DNA of 64,000 nucleotides. Source: Mycobacterium sp. (GTDB taxonomy: Bacteria > Actinomycetota > Actinomycetes > Mycobacteriales > Mycobacteriaceae). The stretch spans positions 1 to 64,000 of the forward strand of contig RXJD01000043.1 in NCBI GenBank assembly GCA_003987775.1, given 5' to 3'. The notes beneath the pieces were generated by a model. The model saw only the letters and a program-made list of their open reading frames with translations. It ran no database searches and was not told the DNA's origin. A program made the translations under genes and the position numbers. This document shows, piece after piece, positions 30,731 to 43,675 of the stretch; position 1 is the stretch's first letter; the number at the start of each line of letters is the position of its first letter.

Positions 30731-33033
<2,303 letters not shown>

Positions 33034-33185
33034 TGATCAATTCCTGTCTGGACGGGCCTGGATTAAGTCCACAACAGAATACGTGGCGCCGCATCTCGGT
33101 TTATCTCCGATGCTGCCTGCCCAAGGGGCTCGGCGTGCTTGGGAGCGGTTTTGGCCAGGCGGTGGGGCGCGGTAGAGTTCACAGC

Positions 33186-33211
33186 GTGCAGCGGGTGCTC
33201 CTTCTCGGACG

Positions 33212-33227
<16 letters not shown>
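33186..33227 (+). CDS. leuA leader peptide (13 residues, three consecutive Leu codons)
   Basis: GTG 33186 opens MQRVLLLGRRDGV and stops at TGA 33225-33227. Three leucine codons (CTC CTT CTC) in a row make it a ribosome-based leucine sensor. The last codons form part of the downstream hairpin. Confidence 0.8.
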
Positions 33228-35165
<1,938 letters not shown>

Positions 35166-35175
35166 CAGGCAGGGG

Positions 35176-35212
35176 CGGGCCCGGCCTCGCCGGGGCAGGA
35201 AGGCCGGGCCCG
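35176..35212. terminator. Terminator after leuA
   Basis: CGGGCCCGGCCT (35176-35187) and AGGCCGGGCCCG (35201-35212) are perfect 12-base arms; it sits between convergent genes. Confidence 0.8.
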
Positions 35213-35223
35213 TGCTCGGTTGG

Positions 35224-35724
35224 TTACACCGCGAGCAGTCGCTCGAAGAACTCGCGGTAGTGCATCAGCGCCAGGCGCAGGTCTTCGGTGGATGCCTCCT
35301 CGCCGCGTGACCACTGTTCTTCCAGACGTGAACGCGCGTGGGCGAATCCGGTCGTGAGCTGGTCGACCAGGTCGGAGACCAGCACATCGGCCTTCTGGAC
35401 GCAGTCTTTGGGATCGTCGACGAAGGCCGCCTGCACGCCAGCCCAGCGCGACCGCAGATCCGCGAGGTCCGCGTCACCGAAAAGTGTTTCTTCCGTTGAG
35501 GATTGGCTGGACTGTTGATTAGCCTCGCGCGAATGTTGCACCGGCGCCGCAACTTCGCTGCGGGGATCCAGTCTGCCGTCCGGGCTCCCGGCCCGGGTCT
35601 CGGAGAACGCGGGTGCCTGCTGCTGTGGTGGCACGCGGTCCTCGGCCGGAGGCGTCGGCTGCATCGTTCGCTGGGATTCGTCGGATGCGCCGCTCACGTC
35701 GGTTCGCTCTTCGTGTGTCGTCAT
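35224..35724 (-). CDS. Unrecognised helical protein, paralogue of the neighbour
   Basis: 166 residues. The first 80 are disordered, Gln/Ser/Pro-rich. The C-terminal 85 form a helical domain (RSRWAGVQAAFVDDPKDCVQ, ADVLVSDLVDQL, HYREFFERLL). The same pattern occurs in the 35721-36281 protein, so the two are paralogues, one soluble and one membrane-anchored. Starts coupled to the upstream stop by a four-base overlap. I cannot name a function. Confidence 0.75.
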   Translation of the reverse strand: MTTHEERTDVSGASDESQRTMQPTPPAEDRVPPQQQAPAFSETRAGSPDGRLDPRSEVAAPVQHSREANQQSSQSSTEETLFGDADLADLRSRWAGVQAAFVDDPKDCVQKADVLVSDLVDQLTTGFAHARSRLEEQWSRGEEASTEDLRLALMHYREFFERLLAV

Positions 35725-36281
35725 TTCTTCGCCTCCTGTGGTGTTGTCTCCAAAAGCTTTTCGAACAGCGCCCGGTAGTGGACGAACGCTTCTCGCTGCT
35801 GTTCAGTGCTGACTTCGCCGTGCTGTTGTGACAGGTGAACCGCATGTGCGGCGCGGTAGTTGTCGACGATCTGGGGATGGTCGACCGAGATGTCGGCCGC
35901 CCGCTGATCGAAGTTGTCTACGGGATAGCCTCTTTCGCGCATCACATCTGTCACCAGACGATCGGCGACGCCGACGGCAGTAGTGGGGTTGTCGACGAAC
36001 GCCGTCTGCACCTGATTCCAGCGGGTGGTGAAATCCGACCGGGCGGCAGGCGCCAACGGAACGATGTCCAGCTTCTCCCGCTGGCGTTCGCGCGCGATCA
36101 GCTCCTTTTCCGCCTCCTTCTGACCTCCGGTCTGCGATACCAGGCGCTCGTACTCAGAGCCGTAGTGCTGTCTCAGTCGCTGTGTCCTGCGGCGATTCAT
36201 GGCGTAGCCGACCGCGCCGATCAGCAGCGCGACCGCGAGCACAGCGAAAACCGCAATCAAAATCGTTTCCCAAGTGGGCAT
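35721..36281 (-). CDS. Membrane-anchored paralogue of the previous protein
   Basis: 186 residues. An N-terminal helix (ILIAVFAVLAVALLIGAVGY), a charged linker rich in Glu/Arg (GGQKEAEKELIARERQREKL, probably coiled coil), then the shared domain: TTRWNQVQTAFVDNPTTAVG, ADRLVTDVM, HYRALFEKLLE. The pair may form a membrane-tethered complex by inference. Neither is known to me between leuA and dnaQ in M. tuberculosis. Confidence 0.78.
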   Translation of the reverse strand: MPTWETILIAVFAVLAVALLIGAVGYAMNRRRTQRLRQHYGSEYERLVSQTGGQKEAEKELIARERQREKLDIVPLAPAARSDFTTRWNQVQTAFVDNPTTAVGVADRLVTDVMRERGYPVDNFDQRAADISVDHPQIVDNYRAAHAVHLSQQHGEVSTEQQREAFVHYRALFEKLLETTPQEAKK

Positions 36282-36394
36282 TTCGCGCTCCTCTCATACA
36301 CATGTTGAATAACCGGCCCGACAGCGGCTAAACCACGCGCGTGGAATTGTTGAAATCGAGTTTTCCCGTTGCGGCAGAGACCAATTCACTCGAC

Positions 36395-36432
36395 CACCCC
36401 TAAAGGGTGCATCGATACACCCCTAAGGGGGT
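36395..36432. promoter_or_regulatory. Twin CCCCTAA palindromes before the LuxR gene
   Basis: CACCC-CTAAA-GGGTG (36395-36409) and CCCC-TAA-GGGG (36420-36430, extending to the A and T on either side) are centred about 23 bases apart, two helical turns, and end some 12 bases before ATG 36445. This fits an operator for a dimeric LuxR/NarL-type regulator, probably autoregulatory. Confidence 0.6.
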
Positions 36433-36444
36433 AATCACTCCGAC

Positions 36445-37113
36445 ATGCCGCCCGCATCCGGCGCACCGATCACGATCGCGCTCGTCGACGACTACGACGT
36501 CGTCGTGAAGGGTGTCGCCAACATGCTCGACCAGTACCGCGACCGCATCGTGATCGCCGAACTGGACTCCACCCTGCCCGTCAAGGACGCGGTGGACATC
36601 GTCCTCTACGACTCGTTCGCCCAACCCGAGTCCGATCACGAGGAGATCGGGCACCTGGTCGCCAACCCGCGTTCACGCCGAGTTGTGGTGTATACGTGGA
36701 ACTTTCACCCAGATCTTATCGAGAGCGCGCGGCGTCACGGCGCCCATGGATATCTGTCGAAGACGTTGCCCGCCCGCGAACTGGTCGCCGCGCTCGAGGC
36801 CGTGCACGCCGGGGAGGTGGTCGTCAGCGAAGTGGCCATGCGCGCCCGCAGTGCACCCGGACTGGACTGGCCCGGACGCGGCGAGGGGCTCAGCGACCGC
36901 GAAGCGGAGATTCTGGCGCTGATCACCCAGGGCAAGAGCAACGCCGATGTGGCGCGCTTGACCTACCTCAGCCCCAACACGGTCAAGTCCTACATCCGCA
37001 CGATCTACCGGAAAATCGGCGTCGGAAGCCGAACGCAGGCCGTGTTGTGGGGAGTCGACCACGGCTTCACCCCCGACCATCACCGCATCGAGCACTGGCG
37101 CGGCGGTCCCTGA
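36445..37113 (+). CDS. LuxR/NarL-type response regulator, orphan
   Basis: 222 residues. The receiver domain has the acidic pair Asp15/Asp16 (IALVDDYDVV), the likely phosphoacceptor Asp56 (VDIVLYDSF) and the conserved lysine in GYLSKTLP. A C-terminal GerE helix-turn-helix follows: LSDREAEILALITQGKSNAD, LSPNTVKSYIRTIYRKIGV. No sensor kinase is adjacent. The twin palindromes just upstream suggest it controls itself. The convergent dnaQ-like gene ends 10 bases later. Confidence 0.9.
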   Translation: MPPASGAPITIALVDDYDVVVKGVANMLDQYRDRIVIAELDSTLPVKDAVDIVLYDSFAQPESDHEEIGHLVANPRSRRVVVYTWNFHPDLIESARRHGAHGYLSKTLPARELVAALEAVHAGEVVVSEVAMRARSAPGLDWPGRGEGLSDREAEILALITQGKSNADVARLTYLSPNTVKSYIRTIYRKIGVGSRTQAVLWGVDHGFTPDHHRIEHWRGGP

Positions 37114-37122
37114 CCGCCGTCT

Positions 37123-38115
37123 TCAGAACAGCGCGAACTGCTCGTCGACCATGACGGTGTCGGCGAACTCCTCCATGCTGCGGCCGCCCACCACCGCCCC
37201 GACGCCGTCCATGAACTGCGCGTCGGAGACCACCGGCACCCCCAACTGCAGGGCGTGATAGCCCTTGCCCTGCTCGGGAGCGGTTTCGTTGCACACCACC
37301 AGGGAGGTCTCCCGATCGACGTCGTCGCTGTAGGCCAGCCCGGCGTGCAGCATCCGCTCGACGAGTTCCTCATGCGTGCGCCGCACCTCGGCCGCCAGCG
37401 CCACCCGCATGCCCTGCACTAGGGGCCTGCCGCGGACGTACCGGCCGGGGTTGAGAAACGGGCAGGGCATCCGGGCGGCGAGCGCCTTCAGTGGCCGCAG
37501 CTCTTCATGCGTCACCCGCCCGTTGGGCCAGCGCTGCCGGGTCACCGGACGCACCGGCAGCCAGATGTCGCGGTCGCGCGCCCGCTCGAGTGCGGGAGCC
37601 AGGATCCCGGTCAGCACCATCGCGTCGTCGAAAGCATCGTGCGGCCGCTCCTGGGTGACGCCCCAGTGCGCGGCCAGGGTCTCCAGCCGCAGATTGTCGA
37701 CGCCGAGCTCCAGCCGCCGGGCCAGCTCGACCGTGCACATCACGGAGTCGACCGGCAGTTCGGCCTCGGCGATCTCGGCCTCCGCGGCCAGGAAGGAGTA
37801 GTCGAAGGCGACGTTGTGCGCCACCAGCGTGCGGCCGCGCAGCACCTCGACCAGGTCGTCGACGATGTCGCCGAACTGGGGCTGGTCTTCCAGCATTGCC
37901 GCGGTGAGACCGTGCACGTGGGTCGGCCCGGGATCCACCCCCGGGTTGAGCAAGCTCACAACCGACTGTTCGACCCGGCCGTCGACGTCCAGACCCAGCG
38001 CCGCGACGCTGATGATCCGGGCCTGACCCGGGCGAAAGCCCGTGGTCTCGACGTCGATGACGGCCCATCCCGCGTCCGGCTCCCGCGCCGGCCGACCCCA
38101 GGACATCCGGTTCAT
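37123..38115 (-). CDS. DnaQ-like 3'-5' exonuclease with C-terminal BRCT-like domain
   Basis: 330 residues from ATG 38115 (ATG 38106 also in frame). The DEDDh exonuclease residues are clear: Asp/Glu in VIDVETTGF, Asp in HNVAFDYSFLA, and His/Asp in ERPHDAFDDAM. The C-terminal 90 residues (RVALAAEVRRTHEELVERML; ETSLVVCNETAPEQGKGYHA) look like a BRCT fold. It may be a proofreading or repair nuclease; matches Rv3711c. CATTCT six bases before the ATG suggests a leaderless promoter divergent from murT. Confidence 0.9.
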   Translation of the reverse strand: MNRMSWGRPAREPDAGWAVIDVETTGFRPGQARIISVAALGLDVDGRVEQSVVSLLNPGVDPGPTHVHGLTAAMLEDQPQFGDIVDDLVEVLRGRTLVAHNVAFDYSFLAAEAEIAEAELPVDSVMCTVELARRLELGVDNLRLETLAAHWGVTQERPHDAFDDAMVLTGILAPALERARDRDIWLPVRPVTRQRWPNGRVTHEELRPLKALAARMPCPFLNPGRYVRGRPLVQGMRVALAAEVRRTHEELVERMLHAGLAYSDDVDRETSLVVCNETAPEQGKGYHALQLGVPVVSDAQFMDGVGAVVGGRSMEEFADTVMVDEQFALF

Positions 38116-38187
38116 GCTTTGAGAATGGCACGTCTGACCGACATCGCTGAGTCGCTGCCGCGTCGTGTCGGCGGTTAACCTGCACGG

Positions 38188-39417
38188 GTGATCACCACGC
38201 GCGCACGTCTGGCTCTTGCCGCCGGGGCAAGCGCGCGCTGGGCGTCGCGGGTCACCGGCCGCGGCGCCGGGGCCATGATCGGCGGACTGGTCGCGATGAC
38301 CCTGGACCGGTCGATTCTGCGACAGCTGGGAGCGGGCCGGCGCACGGTCATCGTCACCGGCACCAACGGCAAGTCGACGACCACCCGGATGACCGCGGCG
38401 GCCCTTAGCACCCTGGGCGCCGTGGCCACCAACGCCGAGGGCGCCAACATGGACGCCGGCCTGGTGGCGGCGCTGGCGGCGGATCGGCGGGCCGAACTGG
38501 CGGCCCTGGAAGTCGACGAGATGCACGTGCCGCACGTGTCCGATGCGGTGGAGCCGACCGCCATCGTGCTGCTCAACCTGTCGCGCGACCAGCTGGACCG
38601 CGTCGGCGAGATCAACGTCATCGAGCGCACCCTGCGGGCCGGTCTGGCCCGGCATCCCCATGCGGTCGTGGTGGCCAACTGCGACGACGTGCTGATGACC
38701 TCGGCCGCCTATGACTGTCCGAACGTGGTCTGGGTGGCCGCGGGCGGCTCGTGGTCGAACGACTCGGTGAGTTGCCCGCGCAGCGGCGAGGTGATCGTCC
38801 GCGAAGAGGGCCACTGGTATTCCACCGGCGCGGACTTCAAGCGCCCCACCCCGCAATGGTGGTTCGACGAGAAAACCCTCTATGGACCGGACGGTCTGGC
38901 GGTGCCGATGCGCCTGGCCCTGCCCGGCGCGGTGAACCGCGGCAATGCCGCACAGGCCGTCGCGGCAGCCGTCGCGCTGGGCGCCGACCCGGCCAAGGCG
39001 GTGGCGGCCGTGTGCATGGTCGACGAAGTCGCCGGGCGTTACCGGACGGTCCGGATCGGAACGCATGAGGCACGGATCCTGCTGGCCAAGAACCCGGCCG
39101 GCTGGCAGGAGGCGTTGTCGATGGTCGACAAGCATGCCGACGGCGTGGTGATCGCGGTCAACGGCCAGGTTCCCGACGGCGAGGACCTGTCGTGGCTGTG
39201 GGACGTGCGCTTCGAGCACTTCGAACAGACCCGGGTGGTGGCCGCCGGCGAACGCGGTACCGATCTCGCGGTGCGCCTCGGGTACGCCGGCGTCGAACAC
39301 ACCCTGGTGCACGACACGGTGGCGGCGATCGAATCCTGCCCGCCCGGGCGGGTCGAGGTCGTCGCCAACTACACCGCCTTCCTGCAGCTCAACCGGAGGC
39401 TGGCGCGACGTGGCTGA
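38188..39417 (+). CDS. murT: Lipid II isoglutaminyl synthase, MurT subunit
   Basis: 409 residues from GTG 38188. With GatD it amidates D-glutamate of the peptidoglycan stem. A Mur-ligase core with P-loop GTNGKSTTTRM (residues 58-68), EVDEMHVPHV and LLNLSRDQLDRVGEI, then a DUF1727 C-terminal domain. The four-cysteine zinc ribbon of firmicute MurT is not evident; only isolated cysteines occur in that region. TAACCT six bases before the GTG suggests leaderless transcription. Matches Rv3712. Confidence 0.95.
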   Translation: MITTRARLALAAGASARWASRVTGRGAGAMIGGLVAMTLDRSILRQLGAGRRTVIVTGTNGKSTTTRMTAAALSTLGAVATNAEGANMDAGLVAALAADRRAELAALEVDEMHVPHVSDAVEPTAIVLLNLSRDQLDRVGEINVIERTLRAGLARHPHAVVVANCDDVLMTSAAYDCPNVVWVAAGGSWSNDSVSCPRSGEVIVREEGHWYSTGADFKRPTPQWWFDEKTLYGPDGLAVPMRLALPGAVNRGNAAQAVAAAVALGADPAKAVAAVCMVDEVAGRYRTVRIGTHEARILLAKNPAGWQEALSMVDKHADGVVIAVNGQVPDGEDLSWLWDVRFEHFEQTRVVAAGERGTDLAVRLGYAGVEHTLVHDTVAAIESCPPGRVEVVANYTAFLQLNRRLARRG

Positions 39418-40111
39418 AACTGTGCGGATCGGCCTCGTCCTGCCCGACGTGATGGGCACCTACGGCGACGGCGGCAACGCGGTGGTGCTGCGGCAGCGGT
39501 TGCTGCTGCGCGGCATTCCCGCCGAGATCGTCGAGATCACCCTGGCCGATCCGGTGCCCGAGTCGCTGGACCTGTACACACTCGGAGGCGCGGAAGACTA
39601 CGCCCAGCGACTGGCCACCCGGCATCTGTTGCAGTACCCGGGCCTGCAGCGGGCGGCGGAGCGCGGGGCCCCGGTGCTGGCCATCTGCGCCGCGGTCCAG
39701 GTGCTCGGCCACTGGTACGAGACGTCGTCGGGAGAACGGGTGGACGGCGTCGGCATGCTGGATGCGACGACCTCGCCGCAAGACACGCGAACCATCGGCG
39801 AGCTGGTGTCCCGGCCGCTGCTGCCCGGTTTGACGCAGCGGCTGACCGGATTCGAAAACCACCGCGGCGGCACCGTGTTGGGACCGGCCGCGTCGCCGCT
39901 GGCCGCGGTCACCAAGGGCGCGGGCAATCGGGCCGGCGACGGATTCGACGGGGTCGTGCAGGGCAGTGTGGTGGCAACCTACATGCACGGGCCGTGTCTG
40001 GCGCGCAATCCGGAACTGGCCGACCACCTGCTGAGCCAGGTGGTGGGAGAGTTGGCGCCGCTGGAGCTCCCCGAGGTGGACCTCCTGCGCCGTGAGCGGC
40101 TGGGCGCCTAG
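39410..40111 (+). CDS. gatD: Lipid II isoglutaminyl synthase, glutaminase subunit GatD
   Basis: 233 residues from GTG 39410, overlapping murT by eight bases. A class I CobB/CobQ-like glutaminase that feeds ammonia to MurT. The nucleophile is Cys93 (LAICAAVQVLGH) and the catalytic His193 (ATYMHGPCLARNP). MGTYGDGGNAVVLRQR is the family N-terminal motif. Matches Rv3713, often mislabelled cobQ2. The stop touches the convergent PE gene. Confidence 0.95.
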   Translation: MAETVRIGLVLPDVMGTYGDGGNAVVLRQRLLLRGIPAEIVEITLADPVPESLDLYTLGGAEDYAQRLATRHLLQYPGLQRAAERGAPVLAICAAVQVLGHWYETSSGERVDGVGMLDATTSPQDTRTIGELVSRPLLPGLTQRLTGFENHRGGTVLGPAASPLAAVTKGAGNRAGDGFDGVVQGSVVATYMHGPCLARNPELADHLLSQVVGELAPLELPEVDLLRRERLGA

Positions 40112-40566
40112 AACGCCTGCAGCCAGTCGCCCAGGCCCTCGAAGGCGGGGCTGTTGGCCAGTGCGGCGTACAGGGGCGTCTCCGTTGCCGCGGTGCGGGC
40201 CACCACCGGGGTGATCTGCGCTTCGGCCGCCACCGGCCCCGCCGCACCAGCGCTCGCCACGGTTTCGGCCTGCAATGCCGCCTGGTTGGCGGCGTCCACG
40301 GTCGAATAGGACTGCGCGCCCGCGCGCAGCAGCTGCACGAACTGATCGTGGAAGGCGCCGGCCTGGGCGCTCAGTTGCTGGTACGCCTGGCCGTGCCAGC
40401 CGAACATCGCCGAGATTGCCGCCGATACGCCGTCGGAGCCGGGCGGCGGCACTGCCGTCGTCGGCGCCGCCACGAAGGCGTTGGTCGCGGACAGGGTGGC
40501 TCCGATATCCGCCAGGTCCGCCGATGCCGCCTCGAGCAATTCCGGTCGTGCGCTTACGAACGACAT
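40108..40566 (-). CDS. Short PE-family protein
   Basis: 152 residues from ATG 40566 with AGAAGGGATGGCG before it. A complete PE domain (MSFVSARPELLEAASADLAD to VDAANQAALQAE; the PE dipeptide is replaced by RPEL) plus a 50-residue unique tail. It carries the YxxxD/E-like secretion pattern near the end of the PE helices (SYSTVD). No PPE partner is adjacent. It stands where M. tuberculosis has Rv3714c. Confidence 0.88.
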   Translation of the reverse strand: MSFVSARPELLEAASADLADIGATLSATNAFVAAPTTAVPPPGSDGVSAAISAMFGWHGQAYQQLSAQAGAFHDQFVQLLRAGAQSYSTVDAANQAALQAETVASAGAAGPVAAEAQITPVVARTAATETPLYAALANSPAFEGLGDWLQAF

Positions 40567-40694
40567 CGCCATCCCTTCTGCCACGGGTCCGAGCACCGTC
40601 GCTCAGGAAGCATTTCGTCTGTTGAGACCGAAACGTTATCAGCAGACCGGGCCGAATTAGAATCCTCACGCGGGGGCGCGAGAAAGGGATCGTC

Positions 40695-41324
40695 ATGGCC
40701 CCTGATATCCGGACGAATGTCGCCACAGCCGTCGCACTGGTGGCCGTGGCCTGCTCGCTGCTCGGATGCCCCGGAACCGCCGCGGCCGATCCCAACACCG
40801 CCGGGATGCACGGCGACCCGGGCGCGGCCGCCGCCTATTGGCGTTATCAGATGCAGGAACGCGACTGCGGGGAGATGGCCGTGGCCGATGTCATCGGCCA
40901 GCTCACCGGCAACGAGATCTCTGAGGAGGAGATCGACAATGCAGCCGGGACCGTCCCCAGCACCACCCACTCCGGACCGATCTACACGCCGGGAAACAGG
41001 ACCAGCAACCGCGACCTGCCGGTGCTGCTGGCGCACTACGGCATCGCGTCCGACGGAATCAAGACCGACACACCCGCGCTGGAGCGGGCCCTGGATCAGG
41101 GCCGCAAGGTGATCGCGGGGGTCAACAACCGGATCCTGTGGAACGAGGGCGGTGACCGCAGCCGCGAGAACCACTTCGTCGTCGTCACCGGCATCGACAC
41201 CCGGGCCAATGTGGTGCATCTCAATGACAGCGGCATCAAGGCCGGCCGCGACGAGCAGGTTTCGCTCGCCACCTTCGAGGCGGCGTGGGCCACCAGCGAC
41301 AATTTCGCCGTGGTGACCAGGTGA
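40695..41324 (+). CDS. Secreted C39-like cysteine peptidase domain protein
   Basis: 209 residues. Signal peptide (ATAVALVAVACSLLGCPGTA; a lipobox-like LLGC is possible). The papain-like C39 fold shows the catalytic-type cysteine in ERDCGEMAVADVIGQLTG and a later His/Asp pair in ENHFVVVTGIDTRANVVHLN, with DSG following. The conserved Gln before the Cys is not obvious (QMQERDC), so activity is likely but unproven. It is divergent from the PE gene across 128 bases. Substrate unknown. Confidence 0.78.
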   Translation: MAPDIRTNVATAVALVAVACSLLGCPGTAAADPNTAGMHGDPGAAAAYWRYQMQERDCGEMAVADVIGQLTGNEISEEEIDNAAGTVPSTTHSGPIYTPGNRTSNRDLPVLLAHYGIASDGIKTDTPALERALDQGRKVIAGVNNRILWNEGGDRSRENHFVVVTGIDTRANVVHLNDSGIKAGRDEQVSLATFEAAWATSDNFAVVTR

Positions 41325-41331
41325 TCCGGCC

Positions 41332-41943
41332 CTAGACCATCGCCCGGCGCCCGGTGAGCGCACGGCCCAGCGTCAGCTCGTCGGCAAACTCCAGGTCGCC
41401 ACCCATCGGAAGGCCGGACGCAATGCGCGTCACGGTCAAACCGGGGATGTCGCGCAACATCCGGACCAGATAGGTGGCGGTCGCCTCCCCCTCGGTGTTG
41501 GGGTCGGTGGCGATGATCACTTCGGCGATGTCGACGTCGTCCACGCGCTCGCCGATCCGGGTCAACAGCTCCCGGATCCGCAGTTGCTCGGGTCCGATTC
41601 CCGACAAGGGATCGAGCGCACCCCCGAGGACGTGATAGCGGCCGCGGAATTCGCGGGTGCGCTCGACGGCCTGGATATCCTTCGGCTCCTCGACCACGCA
41701 CACCAGCGACCCGTCGCGGCGTGGATCGGCACAGATGCGGCACCGTTCGTCGTCGGACACGTTGCCGCAGACCGCGCAGAACCGGACACCGTCGCGCACC
41801 TTGCCGAGCACGGCCGTCAGCCGGTCGATGTCCGGCGGTTCCACCGACAACAGATGGAAAGCGATGCGTTGCGCGCTCTTGGGTCCGATCCCCGGCAGCT
41901 TGCCGAGTTCGTCGATCAGATCCTGAACCGGTCCCTCAAACAT
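41332..41943 (-). CDS. recR: Recombination mediator RecR
   Basis: 203 residues. With RecF/RecO it loads RecA at gaps. Helix-hairpin-helix [21 protein letters not shown]4 zinc finger [19 protein letters not shown], and a Toprim domain from [11 protein letters not shown] through [18 protein letters not shown]. It is eight bases after ybaB on the same transcript, the usual ybaB-recR pair. Matches Rv3715c. Confidence 0.97.
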   Translation of the reverse strand: MFEGPVQDLIDELGKLPGIGPKSAQRIAFHLLSVEPPDIDRLTAVLGKVRDGVRFCAVCGNVSDDERCRICADPRRDGSLVCVVEEPKDIQAVERTREFRGRYHVLGGALDPLSGIGPEQLRIRELLTRIGERVDDVDIAEVIIATDPNTEGEATATYLVRMLRDIPGLTVTRIASGLPMGGDLEFADELTLGRALTGRRAMV

Positions 41944-41951
41944 TCCGCCGT

Positions 41952-42299
41952 TCAGACCCCCGGGACACCGGGCGGCGGTCCGGGAGGCGCGGGCGGACGC
42001 ATGCCGCCGGCCAGCGCACCCAGGCGCTCCTGTGCCATCGTGGTGACCTGCCTGGACGCGTCGCCCATGGCGCCGACGATCAGGTCCTGCAGAGTCTCGA
42101 TGTCATCGGGGTTGACGACCTTGGGGTCGATCGTCACGCCGATGACCTCACCGCTGCCCTTGACGACGACCTTGACCAGTCCCCCGCCGGCCTGACCATG
42201 CACCTCGGAGTTCGCCAACTGCTGTTGGGCTTCGAGTAATTTCTGCTGCATCTGCTGTGCCTGCGCCAGCAGCTGCGACATATCGCCTCCGGGTTGCAT
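41952..42299 (-). CDS. YbaB/EbfC nucleoid-associated protein
   Basis: 115 residues. A small DNA-binding dimer: [20 protein letters not shown] helix, then [20 protein letters not shown] and [20 protein letters not shown]. Proline-rich tail. Upstream of recR as in most bacteria. Matches Rv3716c. Divergent from the amidase gene. Confidence 0.95.
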   Translation of the reverse strand: MQPGGDMSQLLAQAQQMQQKLLEAQQQLANSEVHGQAGGGLVKVVVKGSGEVIGVTIDPKVVNPDDIETLQDLIVGAMGDASRQVTTMAQERLGALAGGMRPPAPPGPPPGVPGV

Positions 42300-42397
42300 G
42301 ACAGTCCCCTCGCATCTTGGTCTCGAGTTGGTTTCGCCTGCGGTTGTCGGGCGATTTGAAGACTTCAGCGTAGTCCGCGCCGCGTTACCTTGGCGCA

Positions 42398-43159
42398 GTG
42401 GACGTACGTGTAGGCCTGCGTGTCGGGTTAGCCATGCTCATCGGGATGCTCGTCGCTGCTGCCCAGCCGCTGATGCCTACCGCCGCCGCGGCGCCGGCCA
42501 ATCTCGCCGGCATGGTCGTCTTCATCGATCCCGGCCACAACGGCGCCAACGACGCGTCCATCGGACGTCAGGTACCCACCGGTCGGGGCGGCACCAAGGA
42601 CTGCCAGGCCAGCGGCACGTCGACCAACAGCGGATATCCGGAGCACACTTTCACCTGGGACACCGCGCTGCGGCTGCGCGCCGCGCTGAACGCACTGGGC
42701 GTGCGCACAGCGATGTCGCGCGGCAATGACAACGCCCTGGGACCGTGCGTCGACGAACGCGCCAACATGGCCAACGCGCTGCACCCGAACGCCATCGTCA
42801 GCCTGCACGGCGACGGCGGGCCGGCGTCCGGCCGCGGCTTCCACGTCAACTACTCATCGCCGCCGTTGAACGCCGCCCAGGCGGGGCCGTCGGTGCAGTT
42901 CGCCCGCGTCATGCGGGACCAGTTGCAGGCGTCGGGCATCCCGCCGGCCAACTACATCGGCCAGGGCGGTCTCTACGGGCGGGCTGATCTGGCTGGACTG
43001 AACCTCGCCCAGTACCCCTCGGTGCTGGTGGAGCTGGGCAACATGAAGAATCCGGCGGACTCGGCGCTGATGGAGTCAGCGGAGGGCCGGCAGAAGTACG
43101 CCGACGCACTGGTGCGCGGCGTGGCGGGTTTCCTGGCCACCCAGGGCCAGGCCCGCTAG
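42398..43159 (+). CDS. N-acetylmuramoyl-L-alanine amidase (Amidase_3, Ami1-like)
   Basis: 253 residues from GTG 42398. Secreted zinc amidase that removes stem peptides from peptidoglycan at division. Signal peptide [20 protein letters not shown]. Zinc ligands His47 (FIDPGHNG), Glu82 ([11 protein letters not shown]) and His137 (SLHGDG); catalytic Glu212 (VELGNMKN). Cys69 and Cys117 match the disulfide of Rv3717. TACCTT six bases before the GTG suggests a leaderless mRNA. Confidence 0.95.
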   Translation: MDVRVGLRVGLAMLIGMLVAAAQPLMPTAAAAPANLAGMVVFIDPGHNGANDASIGRQVPTGRGGTKDCQASGTSTNSGYPEHTFTWDTALRLRAALNALGVRTAMSRGNDNALGPCVDERANMANALHPNAIVSLHGDGGPASGRGFHVNYSSPPLNAAQAGPSVQFARVMRDQLQASGIPPANYIGQGGLYGRADLAGLNLAQYPSVLVELGNMKNPADSALMESAEGRQKYADALVRGVAGFLATQGQAR

Positions 43160-43164
43160 TGGGG

Positions 43165-43602
43165 TCAGCCCTCGATTTCCTTCTTCAGGTTTTCCAGCAC
43201 CTGGCCCTGGATCTTCTTCAGTCCCAGGGGTGCGAACGTCTTCTCGAAGAAGCCCTTGACGCCGCCGGCGCCGGTCCAGGTGGTCGTTACGGTGACGCTG
43301 GATCCCGGTCCGGCAGGAGCCACCGTCCAATTGATCACCATCGAGGAATTGGCGTCTTTCTCGATGACGGTGTGGCCCGCGACGTCCACGTTCACCTTGA
43401 CGTCGCGCACCCGCGACTCGGTCGCCTGCAGGCGCCACTTGGCCACGGTGCCCTGGCCCTGGCCACCCTCGAGCACCTCGTACTCGCTGTACTGCGGGGA
43501 GAGGATCTTCGGGCGGACATTCTGGTAGTCGGCGACGGCGTCGAGCACCTTCGCGGGCTCCGCGTCGATCAACACGGTGCTGGCTGCTTTCACCTGTCCC
43601 AT
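43165..43602 (-). CDS. SRPBCC / polyketide-cyclase-like lipid-binding fold protein
   Basis: 145 residues from ATG 43602. A START/Bet v1-like single domain: VKAASTVLIDAEPAKVLDAV, PKILSPQYSEYEVLEGGQGQ, INWTVAPAGPGSSVTVTTTW and a C-terminal helix GLKKIQGQVLENLKKEIEG. Ligand unknown. Matches Rv3718c. I recall an FAD oxidoreductase and a cyclopropane-synthase-like gene next in M. tuberculosis; here dnaX follows directly. Confidence 0.88.
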   Translation of the reverse strand: MGQVKAASTVLIDAEPAKVLDAVADYQNVRPKILSPQYSEYEVLEGGQGQGTVAKWRLQATESRVRDVKVNVDVAGHTVIEKDANSSMVINWTVAPAGPGSSVTVTTTWTGAGGVKGFFEKTFAPLGLKKIQGQVLENLKKEIEG

Positions 43603-43675
43603 CAGGTGCAACTCCTCTTTTAGTAGCCGTTGTCGAGAACCACGATATAGGTGGGGCAGCTGCCCAAATTCACCC

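Noticed and set aside
38116-39459. Upstream extension of the dnaQ-like frame giving 778 codons
   Set aside because: The extra part is antisense to murT; the exonuclease domain begins at ATG 38115.
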